Shown in pieces: positions 35,301-44,724 of a DNA stretch of 64,000 nucleotides. This DNA is from Balanoglossus misakiensis. Taxonomy: Eukaryota; Hemichordata. The translations under genes were made by a program, and so were the position numbers. The stretch covers positions 10,850,001-10,914,000 of the forward strand of contig CM082587.2 in NCBI GenBank assembly GCA_040954595.2, given 5' to 3'. How positions within the stretch are numbered: position 1 is the first letter of the stretch; each line of letters starts with the position of its first letter. The notes below the pieces were generated by a model. The model had not been told where the DNA came from, searched no databases, and saw only the letters and a list, made by a program, of their open reading frames with translations.

Positions 35301-36227
35301 AAAGTTAAATGCATTGCCATCAGAAAAATGTATACGAAAAGTTTCGTATGTGAATAATAACACTTTTTCGCATAACTGCAAACCCTGTCACAGTTGTGAA
35401 ATTCTAAGAAAATTCATTCATTAGGTAGAATTCGTGCTTTATGAATTCTTAAACAAACTTAGTCATGAAACCTAAATGGTTACCTTACACATGTGGAGGC
35501 TCGACTTCTGTGATATGATAGTCTTCAATTAATGTGTATGTGATTCCATACAAATCCATATGATTACCTGAACGTACAAAATAAATTAAAAATAAATACA
35601 TAAGTTAAAAATAAATAAGTATCTCATACATATGCATAAGTGCTTGCGAGAAATATATCATATATCTAAATAAACCTGTCATTTATTGACCTCATTTTCC
35701 CAGTAAACCAAAGGACTAAATTGCACTTTAATATTACAGCTTCATTTCAATGCAACAGGTACACTACATCATAAGGGAACAAATATGCCAGCTCAACATT
35801 TATATAAACAGTGTCAAAATTTAAGTGGCTACAAAAGCTTGTGTCCCTTCAATCCATCCTCCCACTCAGGTCAAACGTGTTACATATTAAAATTGCAATG
35901 TGCATACAATACAATTAGTCTTTTGTAAATTCAGACTGAGAAAATATGACTGATAAACATTATCTGGCACATGTTGGTGAATGGCTGGCGTTGATGTTGT
36001 GGGTTGAAATCCGAACTATGATTATCGCGGGTACAAATCACATTTATTTTCTCAGAGACAACACGTTTGCAACTTCGGGACAGAAAGGTGAAAACGAACG
36101 TCATTAGTTCTTGGGAAAAAACTCTGAAATCAATTTCGGTGAGGTCAAATGTGTTCCAAAGGCAAACCGTTTCTGGTAAACAAATCAATGGCAAATAGTT
36201 ACTTCGGCGACTTACCATTCAATCAAC

Positions 36228-36410
36228 ATGGCTGCCAAATCGTTGGATATCCCGGTTTCATCTCGCGATCATTCTATCTTCCGATATGGCGTTGCTTGGT
36301 TAAATTCGTCTCTTCTTTGCCGACATAGTCGGGCGACAGCGGTCCAGAAGCATATACAGCGACGCCATCTTGTTTACAATGTGAAGTATCAACTGCGCAT
36401 GCTCAATGGT
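36228..36410. promoter_or_regulatory. Duplicated promoter-like segment at the inner end of the left arm
   Basis: Contains caacatggctgcc on one strand and acaagatggcgtcgc on the other (both YY1-like and in Kozak-like context), plus tgcgcatgc (NRF1-like) at 36,396-36,404. The segment recurs inverted at 54,232-54,422. Such motif clusters are typical of bidirectional TATA-less promoters. Whether either short ORF (about 60 aa and about 22 aa) is translated is unknown. Confidence 0.35.
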
Positions 36411-36879
36411 TGTTGATTGGAAAGTGGGCAGAGCCTGCAAGATCCAGGGTTCGCTTGACCGGCCAAACACGGTTATTCTCCCTGGACCAAATCATTTAAG
36501 CGTCAGGCGTAATACATCACATAATTGACTGGAAAACTAAACAGTCTTCCACCTATATATCAACACAGTTTATTAAACTAGCACCCGCGCAAATATTTAC
36601 AAGTATATGATTAAAATTGATCAAATCATTAATCGCACGGTTACAGCTGTCATAGTTTCTAATAATATTATTCACTGGTAGCGCTGACATACCATGTTGA
36701 AACTTGTCGCGGAAAACAAGATAATTGATCTTACGGTGTCATTTGTTTTTAAAAAGTGCTTAATAACTATTGATCCCATTGATATATTTTTCCATATTTA
36801 TATATTTTTCGCAAATTTTGACTGCTTGGGCTACTAATAGCATGGTGATCACAATGGATTTACCACCTCCCAGCTGCGT

Positions 36880-36887
36880 TATAAAAG
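36880..36887 (+). promoter_or_regulatory. TATA box upstream of the signal-peptide exon
   Basis: TATAAAAG lies 52 bases before the ATG at 36,939, leaving room for a transcription start at about 36,910. Confidence 0.5.
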
Positions 36888-36938
36888 AATGCCTATTCTG
36901 TGGACACTAGCCTCATCGAAGACCGAACGTGTTCATCG

Positions 36939-37037
36939 ATGTTTCCATTCATGACGAACTCCAATGCAGGCGTCGCAGTCATTCTGGCTTTCACGCTGTG
37001 GGCACCTCTGGTGACAGCAATTCCCAACAAGTTGCGG
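36939..37037 (+). CDS. First coding exon of a secreted protein (signal peptide)
   Basis: ATG-initiated 33-codon exon ending at a consensus donor CGG|GTAAGT, phase 0. The residues form a signal peptide: a short polar start, the hydrophobic core AGVAVILAFTLWAPLV and a TA-type cleavage region. A TATA box lies upstream. It probably joins the exon at 41,058 (also phase 0). The intron between them is filled by a 3.8-kb foldback element. Product unknown; the later pentraxin-like exon suggests a secreted pentraxin/LamG protein (inference). Confidence 0.55.
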
Positions 37038-37729
37038 GTAAGTAATCACACAACCTATATGAGTGAAAGTTTCTTGTCATTTTCGCAACGTCAAGGTTGA
37101 TATTCTCTTCTTGGATCGAAAATGTGTGACACAACAAATGAATCTGCGTGGCAGGGTCGGGTACGGCGCGCCAAGTGTTTCAAAATTATTTATCATTATT
37201 TTATAGAAAATTGATGTCTTTTAACAAAAAAAATACGTAAAAAACACAAAAAACTGATTGGTGGTTTAAAAAACAACGAGTGTAAAAAGTAATCCACCGT
37301 GGAGTCAAAAAAACAACAAAAAAAAACAAAAAAACACTAACACACACAGAAGAAAATCTCACCTATTGTAAAAAAAACCACCAAGCTCACCAAAAAATAC
37401 GCCCACAAGGCAGTTGAAAAAAAAATCACTTATTTGTCACAAAAAAACCACGCGCACATTTTTCACGAAAAACGCACACTTCATCCCCACAAAAAATACA
37501 CACAAAGTATTAAAAAGAACACTCTTTGAAAAAAAAGAGAGACTACAACTTGAAAAAAATGCACACCCCCAGAACAAACAACACAGGCAAACATAGAAAA
37601 AACACGAACATGTTAGCCATAAAAAACTGAGATATTTGTCACCGAAAAAAACCCGCACTCATGTCACCCCAAAACTAACGGACCGCTTTAAAAAACGCAG
37701 ATGCACTGAGGTTGCAAAAATAAGCACAT

Positions 37730-38190
37730 TTTTAATCCCCCGAAAAAAAAACCAGGCAATTTGAAAAAAACGCACAGCAATTTGCAAAAAAAAAATAGGA
37801 ACATTTGTCACCCCAAAAAAACCAGGCAATTTGAAAAAAAAACGCAGAGCAATTTGCAAAAAAAAAATAGGAACATTTGTCACCCCAAAAAAAACATGCA
37901 ATTTGAAAAAATAAAACGCAGAGCAATTTGCAAAAAAAAAAATATAGGAACATTTGTCACCCAAAAAAAACCAGGCAATTTGAAAAAAAAAACGCAGAGC
38001 AATTTGCAAAAAAAAAATATAGGAACATTTGTCACCCCAAAAAACAGGCAATTTGAAAAAAAAAACCGCAGAGCAATTTGCAAAAAAAAAAAATAATAGG
38101 AACATTTGTCACCCAAAAAACAGGCAATTTGAAAAAAAAAAACACGATATAAAATTTGAAAAAAAAATATATAGGCACATTTGTCACCCA
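37730..38190. repeat. A-tract minisatellite in the left foldback arm, ~70-bp unit
   Basis: About six to seven units of aggaacatttgtcacc-A(n)-caggcaatttg-A(n)-cgcagagcaatttgc-A(n). Mirrored in T-rich form at 39,840-40,370. Confidence 0.75.
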
Positions 38191-39839
38191 AAATATTCAG
38201 GCAGATCCAAGTTGTAAAAAATGGTATATTTGTCATCCAAAAAATAAAACAAGCGTGTTTAAAAAAACGAGCATTCAGTTGTAAAAATAAATAATAGTCT
38301 TTAACAACTTGAAAAAAAAACGGATGCATTTGAAAGAATAGCGTATGCGCATGCGCCGAAAAAAAATGAGTGAGAAATGCGCTCCAAAAAAAAAAGAGAG
38401 ATTTTGCTAGAGGAGTCTGGGTAATCTTAAAAAAAAAACAGAGTGTGAAAATAAGTTGACTCGAAGAAGAGAAAAGAAAGGGGAAACACACAAACCGTCA
38501 CACAGGACAAACAACAGTCTCCTCATCGCCGAGGCGTACGCGTGATGATATGATAAGTGTTTACGTCTGTGAGATGGTGTGTGTATGTGTCGGATAGAAC
38601 GCGAGTCGACTAGAATCCGAGTCGACTGAAGGTTACTGTGGTGGACGCGAATATGTGGTCGCCATTGTGGGATTCCTTCGTGAAGGAAGAGAAGCCACTT
38701 GTTCGGGACCACATAAACATGATACCGTCATGATACCACACAGTCAAACATGACACCACTGGCACTACGTCCGCGGTTTGCTATTCTAGATTTGGTCTAC
38801 AGAAATCGTGAAATTTGTAGCATAATCATCTGTGATGTAAGACAAATCTAAACCCCAAACGGCAGAACTGAAAGTTGCCCAAGAGTTGGCATGGTGCCCA
38901 CAACTAATACTGTCTTCTGTGCAGTACTAGCGAACTATACAAAAAATCAGCTCAGTTTTGACAACTTATAAATATTGGAAAAAAATATTTTATTTAGAAA
39001 CTGTTTGTTATTTGTTGTATTTTTCAAAGTGAGGTATGAATGACCTTCGGGAAATCGTTGTCATGTGTATGAATTCACCGCAAATCGTTTGTTTACATTT
39101 GGCTGGTAAAAGGTCAAATACCCCAAAGGAGTCGCTCAGTCCATAATTTATAGTTGATCGTTTCCGCGTCATCCGCGTTGAAACTCTGTGTACTGTACAA
39201 AAGAATATGGAAAGTTATTGTACGTTTCAGCATCACAGGTTACAGCAGGAGTTGTTCATAATGACAGTTCGTTCGACCATGTTAAACGCAACGCTCCGGT
39301 CATATGTGGTCCCGAACAAGTGGCTTCACTTCCTTCACGAAGGAATCCCACAATGGCGACAATATATTCGCGTCCACCACAGTAACCGTCAGTCGACTCG
39401 GATTCTAGTCGACTCGCGTTCTATCCGACACATACACACCACCTCACAGACGTAAACACTTGTCATATCATCACACGTACGCATCGGCGATGAGGAGACT
39501 GTTGTTTGTCCTGTGTGACGGTTTGTGTGTTTCCCCTTTCTTTTCTCTTCTTCGAGTCAACTTATTTTCACACTCTGTTTTTTTTTTTAAGATTACCCAG
39601 ACTCCTCTAGCAAAATCTCTCACTTTTTTTTTTTGGAGCGCATTTCTCACTCATTTTTTTTTTCGGCGCATGCGCATACGATATTCTTTCAATTGCGTCC
39701 GGGTTTTTTTTCAAGTTGTTAAAGACTATTATTTATTTTTACAACTGAATGCTCGTTTTTTTTAAACACGCTTGTTTTATTTTTTGGATGACAAATATAC
39801 CATTTTTTACAACTTGGATCTGCCTGAATATTTTGGGTG

Positions 39840-40370
39840 ACAAATGTGCCTATATATTTTTTTTTCAAATTTTATATCGTGTTTTTTTTTCAAATTGCCT
39901 GTTTTTTGGGTGACAAATGTTCCTATTATTTTTTTTTTTGCAAATTGCTCTGTGTTTTTTTTTTCAAATTGCCTGTTTTTTTTGGGTGACAAATGTTCCT
40001 ATATTTTTTTTTTGCAAATTGCTCTGCGTTTTTTTTTTTCAAATTGCCTGGTTTTTTTTGGGTGACAAATGTTGCTATATATTTTTTTTTTTGCAAATTG
40101 CTCTGCGTTTTTTTTTTCAAATTGCCTGGTTTTTTTTGGGTGACAAATGTTCCTATATATATTTTTTTTGCAAATTGCTCTGCGTTTTTTTTTTCAAATT
40201 GCCTGTTTTTTTGGGTGACAAATGTTCCTATATATTTTTTTTTTGCAAATTGCTCTGCGTTTTTTTTGCAAATTGCCTGTTTTTTGGGTGACAAATGTTC
40301 CTATTTTTTTTTTTTTTTTGCAAATTGCTGTGGTTTTTTTTTTCAAATTGCCTGTTTTTTTTCGGGGGAT
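39840..40370. repeat. T-tract minisatellite in the right foldback arm
   Basis: Reverse-complement partner of 37,730-38,190. Homopolymer lengths differ between arms while the intervening words are conserved. Confidence 0.75.
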
Positions 40371-41057
40371 TAAAAATGTGCTTATTTTTGCAACCTCAGT
40401 GCATCTGCGTTTTTTTAAAGTGGCCCGTTAGTTTTGGGGTGACATGAGTGCGGGGGTTTTTTTCGGTGACAAATATCTCCGTTTTTTATGGCTAACATGT
40501 TCGTGTTTTTTCATGTTTGCCTGTGTTGTTTGTTCTGGGGGTGTGCATTTTTTTCAAGTTGTAGTCTCTCTTTTTTTTTTTCAAAGAGTGTTCTTTTTAC
40601 TACTTTGTGTGTGTTTTTTGTGGGGGTGAAGTGTGCGTTTTTCGTGGAAAATGTGCGCGTGGTTTTTTTGTGACAAATAAGTGATTTTTTTTTTGCAACT
40701 GCCTTGTGGACGTTTTTTTTGGTAAGCTTGGTGGTTTTTTTTTAACAACAGGTGAGATTTTCTTCTGTATGTGTTAGGTTTTTTGTTGTTGTTGTTGTTT
40801 TTTTTACTCCACGATGGATTACTTTTTACACTCGTTGTTTTTTAAACCACCAATCAGTTTTTTGTGTTTTTACGTATTTTTTTTGTTAAAAAACATCAAT
40901 TTTCTATAAAATAATGATAAATAATTTTGAAACACTTGGCGCGCCGTAGTCGGCTGTGTCTTTTGCTTCGAGGCATAGTCGTCAGACACACATCCCTAAC
41001 ACGCGAAGCCAGCTTATCCTTTGATCAAATGGCAGCGCTATTCTAAATATTTTACAG

Positions 41058-41130
41058 CATGCCGTAAAGGACAAACACGTGCCGCTGGAAGAGGCCAACA
41101 CTCAGCAGAGACGGCAAGATGTTAACGGAG
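41058..41130 (+). CDS. Second exon of the putative secreted-protein gene
   Basis: Acceptor tattttacag before 41,058 and donor GGAG|GTGAGC after 41,130. 73 nt, phase 0 in and phase 1 out. It encodes a polar stretch (HAVKDKHVPLEEANTQQRRQ) without a recognised domain. The incoming phase matches the signal-peptide exon. Confidence 0.4.
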
Positions 41131-41339
41131 GTGAGCCCCAACAATAAATTAATATTGTTCCTTTTATTTAGAAAACGCCGCATAATTAGCCAACCAATCA
41201 TGGTTATGAGAAACCTCCAAAATACAATGTATCGATATTTACTGCATCTTTTCATACTTCGCCCGCGCTTTAAAAACCCTATAGCTGCTAAAATTGGCAT
41301 ATTTTTTTCCAGAGTAAAATACTTCATATGTATATTCCC

Positions 41340-41640
41340 TATTCCCTAAAATCTTCACCCGTGACCATTAAGCCATATTACTTGCATTTGCATTGGTTTG
41401 TCATCACTTGGCGTCGCATTTCACGATAGCTGCTTAGCTGCTATTGTTTGTATGAAGGCTGATTAAATCGGTGAGGCACCGTTTTAATACATAGCATGTT
41501 CCAATTGCAACATGCAGTCACAATCGGGCATCGATAAGATGTTTATGTATACCTATCAGTAAGCTTATTTTGATGAACCAATTTAAGTTGGAAAATAAAA
41601 TCATGAAAATAATGCAAAAAGTGGCAGCTTTAAACTACAG
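41340..41640. repeat. Third copy of an arm segment
   Basis: aagccatattacttgc, gtatacctatcagtaagcttattt and aaaataatgcaaaaagtggca match the left-arm segment 31,200-31,460 (same orientation) and the right arm near 61,190-61,380 (inverted). Confidence 0.65.
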
Positions 41641-41813
41641 TTCTCCCAAATTGTCTTGACTAAATGACATACATGTGGTCAAAAGTTCTGACTGCAGAAG
41701 AGGTTGCAGCTGTGGCGGGGGACTGTTCAATTGGAGGAAATATATTTACATGGAATACAGACAATATTGAAATGGCAGCAGAAATAGTTCCTACTGAAAA
41801 GAATGCTATCTGC
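41639..41813 (+). CDS. Pentraxin-like C-terminal exon (possibly broken)
   Basis: The open part reads MTYMWSKVLTAEEVAAVAG, then GNIFTWN, matching the end of pentraxin domains (W-x-x-x-L-T/S-x-E-E...GN-x-x-x-W). The donor after 41,813 reads TGCA|GTGAGT. An acceptor at ctacag|TTCTCC (41,638) would give the phase expected from exon 2, but an in-frame TAA precedes the domain at about 41,662. So the exon is either broken or uses another acceptor. Most of a pentraxin domain (about 130 residues) is absent between exons 2 and 3. Confidence 0.45.
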
Positions 41814-41819
41814 AGTGAG

Positions 41820-44640
41820 TATCACGACTTTAAAATGAAAGATTTTGCAAATTAAAAAAAAATATTGAGTGTTTTGACATGCGTCAGTGGTCAGTAACAC
41901 ACAAGCTGCATGATAAGAGGGTCACGAGAAATTGTAAGCCGCAATGTATAATGGATTAACTCCATGACCTATGCGACCTACGAACTGTGACGTACAGAAT
42001 TTATTTCTACGTGTAATGCGGTCTGCGGCAGTGAGCCACAGACCGCATTGCGAGAGCAGTGAGAATTCACCACAATGCAAACTTTCTGAACGTAGGTTGA
42101 TCTTCGAATGAAATATTACCTTGTCACCAGTTTTCCACATGGCTACACTGTAAAATTGGGTGACGTGTTCGTTCACAAGTGGAATAATTGTGAGTAGTAA
42201 AGCACGCGAAGTTAAGCAACGAGCACGTTTTGAAATGCGCGCAGATGATCCCAGTTTAGCAAATTCAGGCCATTGCGTGCATGCAAAAAAAATAATACTG
42301 TACCGGGGGTGAGCCTACTTTCTTTCCATACAGATACACGTATATGTTGGTTAAGGTATGTGACAAACAGTTTTCATGTAACAGCCAGTGATGCTGACCA
42401 TAAAACCAGCGCAGCTGATGCTTTCATCTACAATTTGCAACATGGACGTTTGTGTCTCTGCATGTGTCGTGCATGTTACTGCTGAACAAAAAAGATATGC
42501 GGGCACCACAGGCTGGCGAAAGCGGTGCTCACGTGCTCTGCAAGCTGATGTTGTCACTAAATTGGCAAAGTATTGTACACATGGAGGAGTTTCTTGAGCT
42601 GTATGTTGTATAAATGTCGGTTGTGAGTACATTATTTTTTATTTTTTTTAATAATTTTCAAAGCCCCTGTGATTGAAGCATATTATTACGACTCATCCGT
42701 TCATCATTCATTCATTCATTCATTCATTCATTCATTCATTCATTCATTCATTCATTCATTCATTCATTCATTCATTCATTCATCCATTCAGTCAGTCAGT
42801 CAGTCACTGTACCAATTGAAGACGCCCTTGTATAGGAGAATTTAGCTATGTACTGACTGTCTTTTCATTTTTTCTTCATCCTATAGAATCTACCGACCTG
42901 GTCGCTGTCAATAACAATTCAACTCCTTAAACATCCTGTGTGTGTGAAGTCTATGAACACTGGCCATGCATTTCAATTCAAGGACAAAATGAATGCGCAA
43001 TATTTCGTTTTATCGAGAGTAATGTGCAGTGATTAAATTTGCTAGGGCTCTCTTAGCAGATTTGGAGTTAGTCATTTTGGTAGAAACTTTTCGAGATGGG
43101 AAATCTTTGGTCATCTAACCAAGTTATTTGTATTTTTGTTATATAAGACAGAGTCATTTCTATATCATAGATGCAAGTTTAATTTATAACATGAATTTGA
43201 ATAAAATATTTTTTTTTAAATATCACCACATGAATTTGAATAAAATATTTTCATTAAATATCACCAGATTGAAATCTTTGGAAGTTTGCACTTAGAGGGA
43301 TGGCATGGCAGTTTTCCACTGTTCATATTACAAAGAATTTGGCGTCACGTGTAGATTTCATGAGTGTTCGAGTGTTGCTCTTCCCAGCCTCGTACCCACA
43401 ATCCTCTGATACTTACACTTACGTCAGTTCTATAGCCGCCGACCCACTAGATTCTCCTTATGAATTGCCCAAATTATTTTTTGGTGTAGTTTTGATAGTT
43501 GGTGCACGGAAACTTTTGATCGATTCACGAAATTCAAAATATGTTACATCACAAACCTCATAAAATGGAGGCTAGAGTAGCCTGTTTGTTTTCAGGTAAT
43601 TTTACAATTACCTCAATTACCTTTTTTCGAGGGAGGGGGTTAAGAAAACATACAGATTGAAATAACAAGGAAGTGGTATATCAAACCGAAACCTTATCTC
43701 AATCGTGATTCTAGAGTGTTTCCATGTCATGTGACATCCACAAAAATGTGGTATAATCTTGAAAAGAGTCCCGATTTCCCAAACTGGTTTTGCGAATGTA
43801 CTTCACTTTGGAGCAATGCATGAGTACATTCGTAGAAAGATATTGCTCCACTATTTACTGACACTCCTCTTGTACTGCAAATATTACTGCATTCTGTCAG
43901 GGCAAGACAAAAGACACAGCAGAACTGCCAGAATTAAAACAGACAACTGGCAATTTCAATAAAACATGTAATAACAAATATATGTAACATTGAATGAGGT
44001 GTCCATACAGCTTGGTCATTTAAAGACCTCCAGTCATTGTGACAATGCATAAATATTTATGTACACCCACAAGCGTTTTAGCCATAGCGGCAGGCCCTAC
44101 TTAGTTGGAGGAAATAAATAACAAAGCAACAGCCATTTTCTTCACGTTCCATTGCGTGATATGGCGAGACTTTGCAAGATCAACATGTGCGCGCCCATGC
44201 GAATGCATGGCCATCGGTGAAAAACATCACTGAATATAGCCGTTTCCGATATTTTTGCGAGTTCGTACTCGAGAAATATGCTTTTTTATCGCATAAACTG
44301 TAATTTTTTGGAGTTTATATGGATCTTGCCGCGTGATTTGGAAGACATTTGGATCATGACGCAGGTACGTTTGCAATCTACATGTAAACAATGGCGAGTG
44401 AACAGCATGGAATCCCGTTTTTGTGAACTGTAATTTACAGCTAAGATAACATCGAAAATCGAATTATATTTTAATCAAACCGATTTTTATGTGTTCGTTG
44501 TCGAATATTTTGTGTTTTGAGTGTGATGATTTTGTCGGGGTGTTTTTTCCTTGCTTTGGGTTTTTTTTTTTTTTTGAACGGCATGTGTTGTGTGGTTCGA
44601 TGCTTCGATGACCCCTTAAGCTGACCGTGCCCATGGTTAC
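41820..44640. other. Intergenic stretch upstream of the RAG1-like gene
   Basis: No recognised gene. Short direct duplication atgaatttgaataaaatatttt at 43,190-43,250; microsatellite at 42.7 kb; otherwise unique-looking AT-rich sequence. Confidence 0.5.
42703..42806. repeat. (CATT)n microsatellite followed by (CAGT)n
   Basis: About 20 tandem cattcatt units, then four cagt units. Confidence 0.9.
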
Positions 44641-44724
44641 TGTATTGTTTACGTGTACACTGGCGCCAAATTTGATCGAACTACGTTGTCGTCTGCACAT
44701 TTGTCGGGTGCTGCAGCCAGTACG

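Larger units (their letters stand above)
27790..36410. repeat. Left arm of a multi-kilobase inverted repeat
   Basis: Colinear, in reverse complement, with 54,232 to the right edge of the window. Anchors: 36,228-36,410 with 54,232-54,422; 35,490-35,880 with 54,570-54,960; 34,380-34,560 with 58,085-58,290; 33,070-33,560 with 58,950-59,560; 32,040-32,930 with 59,800-60,640; 31,140-31,460 with 61,190-61,440; 28,200-28,556 with 62,770-63,120; 27,790-28,200 with the 63.2-64 kb array. The arms are appreciably diverged, so this is not an assembly mirror. Smaller inverted pairs lie inside the arm (28,380-29,850 against 34,600-35,480; 31,800-32,080 against 32,640-32,930). No gene recognised. Confidence 0.85.
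37161..40948. mobile_element. 3.8-kb foldback element with A-tract tandem repeats
   Basis: Arms 37,162-38,715 and 39,303-40,948 are inverted copies around a 587-bp centre. The ends read TACGGCGCGCCAAGTG, and GTCGG flanks both sides (37,156-37,160 and 40,949-40,953), a candidate 5-bp target duplication. The inner part of each arm is G/C-balanced; the outer two thirds consist of runs of 7-12 A (or T) separated by short conserved words such as catttgtcacc, caggcaatttg and cgcagagcaatttgc. ORFs rich in Phe or Lys are artefacts of the homopolymers. No transposase recognised, so non-autonomous. Confidence 0.8.

Noticed and set aside
36228-36416. 62-aa ORF beginning MAAKSLD as a conserved gene because it recurs in both arms
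   Set aside because: It is duplicated with the arm, matches no known domain, and the other strand is equally open, so duplication explains its conservation. Kept only as a promoter-like segment.
37414-40673. Many Lys-rich or Phe-rich ORFs
   Set aside because: They are translations of long A/T homopolymers in the foldback arms; the mirrored ORFs on opposite strands show that they follow the palindrome.
44653-44724. N-terminal extension of the RAG1-like protein from 44,653
   Set aside because: The codon there is GTG; the first in-frame ATG is at 44,725 and the motifs begin soon after it.
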